A DNA stretch of 64,000 nucleotides from Agapetus fuscipes (taxonomy: Eukaryota > Arthropoda > Insecta > Trichoptera > Glossosomatidae). The position numbers and the translations under genes were made by a program. Positions 54,080 through 63,800 of the stretch are shown one piece after another. Position 1 is the stretch's first letter. Every line of letters begins with the position of its first letter. Below the pieces are notes generated by a model that was not told where the DNA came from, did no database searches, and saw only the letters and a program-made list of their open reading frames with translations. Location of the stretch: NCBI GenBank assembly GCA_951799405.1, contig OX637332.1, positions 15,381,001-15,445,000 of the forward strand. Direction: 5' to 3'.

Positions 54080-55190
54080 TTAAATACACCGCTATAAACA
54101 TTTTTATCAATTAAATTCGAGCACCTCTGCAAAGACAGAGTAACTTACTTTGAAATAAGGTAATGAGTTTTTGTTGTTTTAACGAAAAACGATAGATAGA
54201 TTGTCCACCTTTAAAGTACATGCTCAAACCCTCGTACCCGTCCTGTATATATGTATGTGTCAGAATAACCCTAACACAATGACGCTCATACACAGCTATA
54301 TTAATATATAGGTTATATAGTTGTATTACAACTGGCGGAAGGCCTTTCCGTCAAGCCGAAATCAACGGTACCTCAAGAACCTCAAGAAGGTACATCAACG
54401 GTACCTCAAGAACCTCAAGGTCAGAGGCAAGGACCTTGAAGTGCTATTTCAATTTACTGAATCACGTTTTGTATTCACCACTGCTGCTATCAATCTATTC
54501 CTCGCGTTGTTGCGATGGCGTCCCCGGTCACAGCTCTTGCCTCTGACTATGATATCCGGGTCACAGGTCACCAGATAGTCTCGGTCTGTCACCGCCTAAC
54601 AAGAATATCAAATGCCGCACTTATAGTCGTCCATATGTACCCCGATTATCAAACATTCCGCAAAAACTCAGCCATCACGTAAACAATAAAAAAAAATGAA
54701 AACCAGAACACTCACTATTAACCTGCACTACTTAAACTGAACTTGTGAAAAAACGTCGCCATCTTGTGAAATGTGATTTTTGATATTTCAATGGGAAGTT
54801 AGGGCATTGAAATGCCAAAATTTAGGAAGTATTTTATTGAAAAGAAAAGCAACAGAATAAACATTATTTTAACAGTTATAGCCCCGTAAGTCACAACAGC
54901 ACCCTCCATAGCTGTCAATTTTCATCGAAGATAGGTTTACATGTCTTACGTGATATTTGAGTATTTACGCAATGTTTTATACTCAGGTTATGAATGTACC
55001 TGCAGAACACAATATGCATACTTACACCATGCATACTCCAATAATTCTTAATCTATGTATATCACTTATCTAAGTTACAAAAACGTATAAAAATAACTAG
55101 CCTTCATTTTTTTCCAGAATGTTCTTGCTAGAATGCAGAAATTTTTGCATTCTAGCAAATTCGGCATCGCCAGCACACTTTTTTCTTTCT
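54080..55190. other. No supported gene
   Basis: It contains a short tandem of ACGGTACCTCAAGAACCTCA (54366-54420) and the TGGCGGAAGGCCT word shared with 29283. The rest is unique and AT-rich. Confidence 0.4.
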
Positions 55191-55194
55191 CTGA

Positions 55195-55510
55195 TTTTGA
55201 ATAAGATCTATGGGAACTGGCAATAAATATACAGTTAAAATCTATGCCAAAATCTCAGGCCTTCTCGTGCTGCTTCTCATTGTGTTCTCAAAATCTTATT
55301 CCTGCTTGTGCTGTCCTCCGTTATTTTGATTTTAAGGCTGTTCGATCCGTACCTACACCAATTTTAATGTGGCTTTTACGCTTGTCCGTTCTTCTCACCG
55401 TCATTCTGCTAATGATAGCGTCCTAAGCGTACTCGTGCTACTTCAGATTGTCTTTTGGTTTCAAAGAACATGATTGTTCGTGCTGTTTCCCGTTATTTTG
55501 TTAGTGCCTA
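55195..55510 (+). repeat. Diverged duplicated segment, copy 2
   Basis: Direct counterpart of 51640-52140. It also contains repeats of its own CTCGTGCTGCTTCT...CCGTTATTTTG motif. Confidence 0.65.
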
Positions 55511-55790
55511 GTGTCATAAAGCTGCTCTCACCCAAGGACCTAAACTCAAATCTTAAAAAAATCTCAGAATGGAAAAAGGTTGACCCATCGATAAAAATAC
55601 TTTTAACGAAAATGATTTAAAGAAATTTAAAAAAAAGCAGACACAGTTAGAGAAGATTTTTATATATTAGGCACTCCGGCTGGATTTTTGTACAGAAATC
55701 GTTTTTTTTTTAAATATTTGTGAATACCCATTTGAAAAAATGTTACTTACAACATTTGTTGGTATTACTATTACACATTTGTATTTCGAG
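55511..55790. other. No recognisable gene
   Basis: AT-rich, with no supported feature. Confidence 0.5.
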
Positions 55791-56041
55791 TATCTATAAT
55801 CTATAATCTAAGTTGCAAGGATATATTTATTCAAAGCTCTCAGATGTATGCCCACAAACAAACACGTGTAGTTCGCGCTTACAAATGCTGATTGTGTACT
55901 TACAAATAAAATCCAAACCTCAAATGAACATAAGCCCTGCAACTCTTGCCGACATTCCCTGAAACAGGGGTGACATTGGCAAAGTGAACCATTTTTTACA
56001 GTATGGGTGGTCAGCCTCATACCAACCTATAAGTCAAGGAA
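55791..56041 (-). repeat. Rep1 copy, young
   Basis: Full length, GATTATA subfamily, nearly identical to 47993 and 50015. Confidence 0.9.
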
Positions 56042-56288
56042 TAAGAGTATGAGACCTGTAAATTCAAAATAGCCGCTTAACCGCTTTACATGAACCGAAA
56101 AAGTGGTAATTGTCGAACTGAATAAAAATAAACAGAGAAATGGTTTACGTAAGAAGGTATTCCTTCATTGTGCGAATAAATAGAAAACTGTAACGCTTTG
56201 AGAAGGTACAAAAGCTACATACAGCTTCAGTAAGAAAAATAATGATTCTACTGAAAAAAAAATATCTTGAGTATCTTGTTTTTCTTTC

Positions 56289-56470
56289 CAGCCACCGTTC
56301 CGCTAAGGGTGGCCAGTACCTCCGCAGATGTGTCTCCACTTTGGTTTTTACTTGCACACTTCTTCCATTTCCTCCACATTTTTCACACATTCTCTTGTCT
56401 TTTTTAACTTGTATGTTGCAGTCATTTGCAATCTCAATTTGATCAGTCCATTATTTATTTTGTGCTGTTA
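56289..56470 (-). pseudogene. LINE-X 3' end fragment
   Basis: CCACCGTTCCGCTAAGGGTG, GGCCAGTACCTCCGCAGATG and TTTGCAATCTCAATTTGATC match the LINE-X 3' coding region on the minus strand. The CTGTA tail is missing. Confidence 0.6.
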
Positions 56471-57727
56471 TTACTTTGTAAATCATATTTGCCAAACTGC
56501 TAGATTTTGGTTAATTGCATGAGCTGGAGCTCTGGAGGTGTTTGTTTTTGGAGGCCCTGGGCTCATATCCAAAGCGTCCTTCAGGCAAATTTTACCCTTA
56601 TCTCTAACTAATGTTATAAAATATCAGTAGCATTAATAAACCCCCGTATGAGGCGGCTGCTTTAAATCGAAGGACCGATGAACAAATATCTAGCATGAAC
56701 AAAACCACATTTCGCTTTTTCCCATACGGTTTTAATGATCTGGAATGCCCCAAAAATGTTTGAAAATCCAAAACGTTTTTTCTCGTGTCTCATTTGGGCG
56801 GAGACAGCGTAGATGTAACCAAATTTTAATGAGAAAATATGGCATTCCATTTCGGCTACTGAATTTTTTTTTCGGCTCACCTTCCTGCACGATATTTTTT
56901 CATGGTCTTTTTTTTAGTTATCCCTAATGTTGTATCTTGGAAATGGGGAACGTTTTTTTTTATCGTTTTAATGTTATAATTACGGTTCAAATATTTTCGA
57001 GGTTAAGAGGACTATCGGCATCACTTAGATGAAAGGAAAAGTCGATTTTTTTATTAAAAAAAGAAGATTTGAACTCAATATTTAAAAAATCGTAAGTTAA
57101 TAAAAAAAAAGTTAATTAAATTATGGATGAAGATTAAAACTCTTCAAAAGTATTTTGTGTCCTTCGTATGTATTTCTTTGGCATTTTTTTCCTGACTCAA
57201 TTAAAATAAAGAGCAGGAAAAACAGACACAGAAAATGAAGAACTAACATCATCAGATTCGTTTTAGAAAAGCACTTCACACGTTCGTATGAACAAACGCC
57301 TTTGAGATGATCTAGTATCATGAAAAGGCGTTTTTCTGAATTTTAATTTAATTGAATTATTTCCTTTTAGAGTAATTAGTTATATGAGTCCGTATTTTTT
57401 AACGGATTGTACATGTAAGCTTCTCACCTATAACCACAATCTCTGTTCTAGAACTAATAACGGCAATTTAGGACTTTTTCGAAAGATGTGGAAATGAAAA
57501 AATGGCATTGTGTGATTTTCCATACTACATGATTTTTTTTCTTAAATAATAATAGGTTGTCGCCTTCTACACGGCTTGTTTACTGAAATGTGTGATTTCT
57601 TTACAAAAATGTAATATGTAAGCAAATGGATTAATTTCACAATTGCTTTTTCAAACGGCTATAAATATAAACGACGGCTTATTAAAAAAAAAAAAAAAAA
57701 ACTTAAAAATTAAAAAAATTAAACGTT
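56471..57727. other. No recognisable gene
   Basis: AT-rich. Short frames show no domains. An 18-base A run lies at 57685-57702. Confidence 0.45.
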
Positions 57728-57981
57728 CCTTGACTTATAGGTTGTTATGCGGCTGACCACCCATACTGTAAAAAATGGTTCACTTTGCCAATGTCACCCC
57801 TGTTTCAGGGAAGGACGGCAAGAGTTGCAAGGCTTATGTTCATTTGAGATTGGGTTTTTATATTGTAGGTCCACTGCAATGTGTTAGCGCGAAATTATAC
57901 ATATCTGCTTGTGGAAATGCATTTAATATAAATCTTAAATTATATATATCTTTGCAGCTTAGATTAGATTAGATAAGATTA
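57728..57981 (+). repeat. Rep1 copy, full length
   Basis: GATTA subfamily: TATGCGGCTGACCACCC, then a GATTAGATTAGATAAGATTA tail. Confidence 0.88.
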
Positions 57982-57982
57982 G

Positions 57983-58112
57983 ACGGCGGCTGATCTGTAA
58001 TGTTGGCGGCTAGGGCTAGGATTTTTCTAATTCATTTAAATTTAAAATTAGAATTTTACATTTTGTACTTGTTTTTAATGTTTATTTCAAAAATGTAATT
58101 TGTTGTGTATGT
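57983..58112 (+). repeat. LINE-Y 3' UTR ending exactly where Rep1 should start
   Basis: GGCGGCTGATCTGTAATGTT, GGCGGCTAGGGCTAGG, CAAAAATGTAATTTGTTGTG then TATGTT, followed by AAAAAAAATG instead of CCTTGAC. Confidence 0.65.
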
Positions 58113-58199
58113 TAAAAAAAATGTGAAAAATAAGTCCTTAAAAATAAATTCCGGCATTTTTAAGTTTTCTATATGTATTTAAGTTCCACTTTTGCCATT

Positions 58200-59512
58200 T
58201 TTTACAAAAAAATATTTATTTTTCACGATTTACTTTTTTACAATAGACAATTTATTTCACACTTGAGAGTCACTGGTGTGTGTGTTATCTCGCAAAGGAC
58301 TTTATTGCAACTGCTTCTGTCTTACCATTTTGACCCCTTATATCAGGGGTGCCCATACTTTTTCTTGAGGAGATCGACCTAGCAAAAAATATGAATAGGA
58401 GATCGACATTTTAACTGTTGAGCCCACCAAATATAACTCATAATTCATTATGTATAAAAAATTATTAAGAAAAAAATTAGCATAAGTAAAACTACATTGA
58501 GTGCAAATTGTCAAATCTGTATTAAATTTTTAATCTCTCATATCAAAAAAAAGAATTTATAATAATACTGGTATCTACAATATAAAAATAAAAATTATCT
58601 CGATGCTGATGTCCAAGCGTGACATTGGTGGTCCTTCACAAATTGTTCGTAGTTAGGGATATTCTCAGTTAAAGCTAGGCGCAAGTAGGCCGTCAGGTGT
58701 GTCTTTTCGCACGCTTAATCATAAAGAGCAATAACTCGAAAAATAAGAATGTTGGGAAATCACGTTTGAAGTTCAGACAACCAGTACAACTTGTATGGGA
58801 TGAAAAAGGCGACCGATGCTTTATCTTGTCGCATTCTACCCATTCTTCTCGCATTGGTCTTGTGCTTTATTACAAAATCTCGATTTTCCCAATTTTTGAG
58901 TTATTTCTCTTTATGATTAAACGTGCTATTTGTGGGACGAGCACTTTTTTATTTTGGTTTTATTACTTTCATATGAGAAAATGTAGACTAGTACAGATAT
59001 GTAGATGAAAAAAAACAGTTATTTGCAGTGCTGATATTAACGGATATTTCATTTCGGATATAGATGACCAGTAAGAATTACTGTCGCCAGCTCTAGCTTT
59101 TAAGTTGATATCCGAAAAGAGCTTCAACATTTCATCTTCAACTTTCAAGTGATGTACGTTGCATATTGAAAAAGTCACTTGCTAGAAGAGATTTCTTGTA
59201 TGTTCATGCAGTTAAATGGGTATGACATGAATGACAAAATATTCTCCATTTTATTAACATCTTCTAAACGTCTTTCGAACATCCTGAGCGATCGACCTTA
59301 AAACCTCCCGCGATCGACCGTATGGGCACCTCTGCCTTATATAGTAGAACGGAGAGATCTTTTTCCCAATTTCTGAATTACTACACTATTCCATCACCAG
59401 AATATTTACGCGCACTACCAGGGCCTGCTAGATGATTCTATACTACGTGTAGTCATTTTGATGTACCTATGTGTGTACGATCGCCCATACTCGAAGTTCG
59501 CAACAATATCAT
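58200..59512 (+). repeat. LTR-like unit interrupted by an hAT element
   Basis: The left part ends ACCATTTTGACCCCTTATAT. The right part continues AGTAGAACGGAGAGATC and ends GTTCGCAACA. Rejoined, it has the LTR-like layout seen at 47755 and 48449, with the hAT inserted in the TATA-like CCTTATAT. Confidence 0.5.
58344..59334 (-). mobile_element. hAT element with perfect TSD and transposase remnant
   Basis: The ends CAGGGGTGCCCATACTTTTT and CGTATGGGCACCTCTG are inverted and flanked by CCTTATAT on both sides (58336-58343, 59335-59342). The minus strand at 59178-58969 reads LKVEDEMLKLFSDINLKARA, then YWSSISEMKYPLISALQI, which resembles the dimerisation-region end of ZBED5-type hAT transposases. 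Stops and frame breaks surround it, so the element is inactive. It is the longer relative of 24009-24343. Confidence 0.85.
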
Positions 59513-59918
59513 ATAATTCTCCAATACGCTTTTTGCTGTGTTGAAAGCAACAGATGCTTTTTGCAAACCTATGGTCTAGCCGGCCCTACAGCAAACAGAG
59601 GGGTCTCTTGCCTAAGATTTGTCGCTTTATGCATCCACGATAAAGCTTGCGGAAGGCATTTGAGGTGATATCACCTTTATTTTATTATGATTTAAAAAAA
59701 ATCAAAAGTAAAATTGCGGTTTTGTGTTTGTATTTATCAGATATCTATACTCTAAGTTACAAGTATATTTTGACATTTTAAGCTCCTATTTAATGCATGC
59801 CCACAAGCAGGCACATGTAAGTTAGCGCTTACACATGCTGCATGCGTACATACAAAAAAACAAAACCTCATGGGGCATCCACACGCTTGCGGCAAGCGCC
59901 TTGCGGCGCGTAGTCTTA

Positions 59919-60393
59919 TGGGGCATCCACACGCTTGCCAAGTCGAGCCAAGTCGAGCGTGTGGACGGCCGTTTGGCTCAGCTGGGGGCGTGGCTTAAGC
60001 CGCCTTGGCTCAGCTTGTCGCCGATCCGACCAGAGTCGGTTTTTTGACGCAAGTCAAAGGGAATTCACGCATGCGCATGCCAGGCACACACATACTTGTG
60101 CGCGCGCATTCTGGTGCGGTACGGTTTCTATGAATTTTGATCATCCACCATCGTCTTTGCCGAATTATTCGTTTCTTTTTAGTTTCTCTCTTTTTGTTTT
60201 GTTTTTTTTTTAAATAAAAATAAGTTTATCCAAATGTTATAGCTAAAAGCTGGACGTCCGCCATGCTTGCTTATTCTAACACACACAGACGCACGCACAA
60301 GCGTGTGGATGACCCTGTTTGGTTTTCCAAGAGCTTGCAAGCGCTTGCAAGCCCTTGACTCAAGGCGTTTGAGGCAAGCGTGTGGAAGCCCCA
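59919..60393. mobile_element. Related MITE nested in the outer element
   Basis: It has the same terminal sequence (TGGGGCATCCACACGCTTGC; GCAAGCGTGTGGAAGCCCCA) and is flanked by TTA on both sides (59916-59918, 60394-60396). Its interior differs from the outer element. It has GCTTGC words in several places near both ends. Confidence 0.85.
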
Positions 60394-60407
60394 TTAGAGC
60401 TAGACGT

Positions 60408-60592
60408 ATGAAACCTTACCTCGCAGAGACATTGTCAGGCTGGTAGTTTGCATCGAGTACTACATGATTTTTTCACAGATCTGCCTATGCCTATCCTGGA
60501 GCGTTTTGGATCTGTGAAAAAATGATGTACTCGATGCAAACTACCAGCCTGACTATGTCTCTGCCTGGTAGTGGATGAGGTAAGGTTTCATA
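60408..60592. repeat. Long hairpin, about 75-bp arms
   Basis: ATGAAACCTTACCTC...CACAGATC pairs with GATCTGTG...GAGGTAAGGTTTCAT around a loop of about 26 bases. The right arm has an extra 12-base stretch (TGGTAGTGGATG region). A transcript would form a long imperfect stem. Confidence 0.9.
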
Positions 60593-60771
60593 ACTACTCG
60601 CCGCAAGGCGCTTACCGCAAGCGTGTGGATGCCCCATCACATGAGAATAACCTTTGCTACTCCTGCCGCCTTTCCCTGAAACCGGGGTGGCATTGGCAGA
60701 ATGAGTGAAGCAATTAAGCTTCAAGTGTTAACATTAACATTAAGAAATACATGTAAAATGAGACTGATGTT

Positions 60772-60832
60772 TAATGTTATAGATACATATTATTATTTGT
60801 TTATTTCAAAAATGTAATTTGTTGCGTATGTT
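60772..60832 (+). repeat. LINE-Y 3' UTR fragment
   Basis: TTATTTGTTTATTTCAAAAA then TGTAATTTGTTGCGTATGTT, passing directly into Rep1. Confidence 0.75.
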
Positions 60833-61207
60833 CCTTGACTTATAGGTTGGTATGCGGCTGACCACCCATTTCGTAGAAAATATTTCACATTGCCAATGTC
60901 ATCTCTGTTTCAGGGATGGACGGCAAGAGTTGCAGGGTAAATAATAATATTAAATTATGTAAGCTGATTTACTTGGTGAGCGCTGTTTTTGTGTGTATCA
61001 CACCTCAAGAGCCCTCTGCGAGCTTGGTCGTCACTGTAGAAAGCGCCAATTCTCAAGCAAGACCCAGTTGCTGTAAGGCTGGATGGACCTTTAGTGACAG
61101 GTCTTTGGTAAAGGTATATGAATTTTTCACCTAGCGAAGAGCATATTTGAAAATTTAAATGGTATATTTTTGTTACATATCTTTGCAACTTAGATTAGAT
61201 TGGATTA
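60833..61207 (+). repeat. Rep1 copy split by a SINE-B body
   Basis: Rep1 runs from CCTTGACTTATAGGTTGG to AGAGTTGCAGGG (60939). The tail CTTTGCAACTTAGATTAG resumes at 61180. SINE-B sequence lies between and the Rep1 middle is missing, so insertion with deletion or recombination is likely. Confidence 0.8.
60962..61176 (-). repeat. SINE-B copy without its tRNA head
   Basis: The body runs from TTTACTTGGTGAGCGCTG to GCATATTTGAAAATTTAAAT. The head next to it is missing. Confidence 0.75.
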
Positions 61208-61581
61208 GAAACTGAAAGACAAAAATAAACTGGATTCAAATAATTTTCATCGTTAAATTTAATTAAACATACAATTCTACATATTTTATTGCAATAAAAA
61301 AAAAATTAATTTAATAAAAATATACATCACAGAAATCGCTCTATTACCTACCTAAATATGTTCGTAAAATTACTGAGATCAAATGCGTTTCGTGTAGATA
61401 AAGATGAACTTTGAACTGGTGAAATGATATCGGTTAAAAAAATATTCATTTTGTGACATTCACATTTCTACCTAAACACACTGTTTATATCAGAGATTCC
61501 CAAAGTAGTCGATATGATAGTTTAATCTTATATGTATTCTGTCACTTTCTAGTCCACTTATCTGTATAGGTATATTTTTTT
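61208..61581. other. No recognisable gene
   Basis: AT-rich, with no supported feature. Confidence 0.5.
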
Positions 61582-61803
61582 CCTTGACCAATAGGTTGGT
61601 ATGAGGCTGACCCCCATGCTGTACAAACTTCAAGGTTTTGGCAATGCCACCCCGATTTCAGGAAAGGGCGGCAGGAGTTGCAAGGTTTATGTTCATGTGA
61701 GGAGTGTCTTTTTGTTGTTAGTGCACAGACAGCACGTGTAATCGCAAACTTAAGCGTGTCTGCCTTTGTGCGTGCTTTGAGTATATCTTTGCAACTTAGG
61801 TTA
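61582..61803 (+). repeat. Rep1 copy
   Basis: CCTTGACCAATAGGTTGG to TTTGCAACTTAGGTTACTG. Its tail meets the LINE-X tail directly. Confidence 0.85.
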
Positions 61804-62090
61804 CTGTAACTGTACTGTACTGTAACTGTAACTGTAACTCTGTCGCCATTCCGCTAGGGGTGGCCAGAGCCTCTGCAGAGTTGCCTCCATTTTTTTCTAT
61901 CCTGACATACCTCTTTCAATTCCTTCATATCCATCACCTTTTTCATGCATTTTCTTCTTTTACGCTCACTTTGTATATCCCATTCGTTCACAATCTCCTC
62001 AATCTGATCACTCCATACTTTTCTCGGTCGTCCCTTCCCTCTTTTTCCTTTCACACTTTCTTTGTATACGTTAAAGATTATTATAGCCAC
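61804..62090 (-). pseudogene. LINE-X 3' fragment with intact coding end and tail
   Basis: The minus strand encodes GKRGKGRPRKVWSDQIEEIV, KRRKCMKKVMDM and KEVCQDRKKWRQLCRG, then a stop. The CAGTTA/CAGTA tail follows (61807-61846). The coding end resembles LINE-Y but the 3' tail is different, which makes the two sister families. Confidence 0.75.
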
Positions 62091-62235
62091 ATTTGCTACC
62101 AGGTACAATAATAAATCGCAAATATGTTTTATTCTAAGTTTTACCACTTTCAAGCAGCTTTTCACAAATTGACAAAACAATCAAATTAATTGCCATTTCA
62201 GAACAACATCTGTCGGATTTACGAGTACTTACAAT

Positions 62236-62343
62236 AATCTGAAATCTACGATGCAAAGATATACAACATTTAAGATTAATATTAAATGCACTCCCCACAG
62301 GCAGACACGTCTAAGATCACGCTTACACATGCCGCATGTTCCA
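62236..62343 (-). repeat. Rep1 3' half
   Basis: It runs from the tail (ATAATCTGAAATCTACGATG) to ACACATGCCGCATGT and then stops. Confidence 0.7.
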
Positions 62344-62514
62344 AGTTCAGGCCAAAGCATTAGGTCGAGTGCCCTTTTATCAGGTGTGTCGACAGCTTCA
62401 TCTACTCGTAGCTGACTATTTTGGACTTGAATACTAAGAAATAGGTGGCTTAAAGCTAAACTCCATCAAATAACTCTTAACTCAATGATAAATATAATTT
62501 TAGTCATAAAATTG

Positions 62515-62735
62515 GACCGGTCCGTAGTCTAGTGGTTAACACTTCTGACTCGTAAAAGGTCGTGGGTTCGAATCCCGGCGGAGCGTAAAAAAATACCATT
62601 TATATTTTCAAAATATGCTCTTTGCTGGGTTGAATTTACCAAAGACCGGTCACTAAAAGGTCCATCCAGCCTTACAGCACCTAGGTCTTGCTTGAGTATT
62701 GGCGCTTTGTAGCGACGATCAAGCTCGTATACCTC
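62515..62735 (+). repeat. SINE-B copy, plus strand (tRNA-derived)
   Basis: The head GGACCGGTCCGTAGTCTAGTGG has a clean B box GGGTTCGAATCCCGGCG. The body is complete to GCGCTTTGTAGCGACGATC. The tRNA-like part lacks a paired acceptor stem, so it is a SINE, not a tRNA gene. Confidence 0.88.
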
Positions 62736-62736
62736 T

Positions 62737-62812
62737 GCGGCACTACAACAAGTGTCATAGACCCCTAGAGTCTCTAGAATCTAGGGACTCACCCGCACAG
62801 GATTTCTTAAAA
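62737..62812 (-). mobile_element. LINE-Z 3' UTR fragment
   Basis: CTCTGCGGCACTACAACAAG and GTGTCATAGACCCCTAGAG are the reverse of the block at 10140-10195 and 47505-47560. Confidence 0.5.
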
Positions 62813-62814
62813 AA

Positions 62815-63036
62815 AAACGCTCTTCCACAATAGTTGCTGTAACGCTGGATGGACTTTTAGTGACCGATCTTTGGTAAAGGTACCTATAGGAAAAAAAAAA
62901 AAAAAAAAAAACACCCAGCGAAGAGCATATTTGAAAATGTAAATAGTAGCTACATTTTTTGTGTTCCGCCGAGATTCGAACCCACAATCTTCCATTTACG
63001 AGTCAGGAGTGTTAACCTCTAGACTACGGGCCGGTA
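62815..63036 (-). repeat. SINE-B copy, minus strand (tRNA-derived)
   Basis: The head is ACCGGCCCGTAGTCTAGAGG with B box GGGTTCGAATCTC. An A run (62890-62911) has expanded in the body. With 62515-62735 it forms an inverted pair around the LINE-Z piece. Confidence 0.82.
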
Positions 63037-63054
63037 ATATTGTATAATTTTTGT

Positions 63055-63283
63055 TCCTTGACTTATAGGTTGGAATGAGGTGGAACACCCATACTGTTAA
63101 AGAATGGTTAATTTTGCCATTGTCACCCCTGTCTCAAAGAAGGTCGGCAAAAGTTGCAGGAATTTTGTTTATTTGAGATTAGGATCTTTGTTGTGTAACC
63201 GCAAACTCACACGTGTCTGCTTGTGGACATGCATTCAATATTAATCTAAATATTTATCTTTGCAACATAGATTATTTGTAATC
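63055..63283 (+). repeat. Rep1 copy
   Basis: CCTTGACTTATAGGTTGGAA to TTGCAACATAGATTATTTG, with an internal deletion around the TGCGGCATG block. Confidence 0.8.
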
Positions 63284-63284
63284 T

Positions 63285-63474
63285 ATCGATAATCTCAGTC
63301 GCACAAATATAATACACGTCCACAAGTAGTCACGAGTAAGCTCTCCCTTACATATTCTGTATGTGCACTCAAAACATAAACTACCATCGCATGAACATAA
63401 ACCATGCAACTCCTCTTTACAAGTTTTTACAGCATGCGGGGTCAGCTTCATACCGACCTATTAGTCAAGGAGTA
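63285..63474 (-). repeat. Rep1 copy, tail to tail with the previous one
   Basis: Minus strand CCTTGACTAATAGGTCGGTA to GATTATCGATAGATT. The centre is shortened. Confidence 0.75.
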
Positions 63475-63800
63475 CACATTTGTCGGTTAATAATTCAGAG
63501 GCATGTTTGTCAACACGCCGCTGTGTGGTTTTCCTTACCCAGTGCATGACACTCCCCGCGGGATGTGTTCCCTCATAAACGCCCATCTGCCGTAGATGGG
63601 AGATTCAGCTAGTCCATGGTCCTTCCAGATTACACTATCAGTCCACAACACTGCTCGGTTCAGAGATAAGTCTTCGCTTTCAAATCACATTATTTCAAAA
63701 TGAAAACAATACTGATAATCATGTACAATATACAAACATTTATCGTTTTGAAGCTACCATTTCTATCATTCGAGTTTTTTTTTTAATACATTATCTAATC

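Larger units (their letters stand above)
59871..60636. mobile_element. Fold-back MITE (outer) with TCA target duplication
   Basis: The ends TGGGGCATCCACACGCTTGC, extending to about 38 bases, are near-perfect inverted repeats. TCA flanks both sides (59868-59870, 60637-60639). Without the inner insertion, the element is almost one palindrome: the 38-base ends continue into the arms at 60408-60592. No coding capacity. Confidence 0.85.
59743..60702 (-). repeat. Rep1 copy split by nested MITEs
   Basis: The 3' part (59743-59870) and the 5' part (60637-60702) are one minus-strand Rep1. The join would read AAAACCTCACATGAGAATAA, matching other Rep1 copies (compare 31393-31413 in reverse). Confidence 0.8.

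Noticed and set aside
62515..62585. Possible tRNA gene
   Set aside because: The A and B boxes are good, but the ends do not pair as an acceptor stem and the sequence continues into the SINE-B body shared by many copies.
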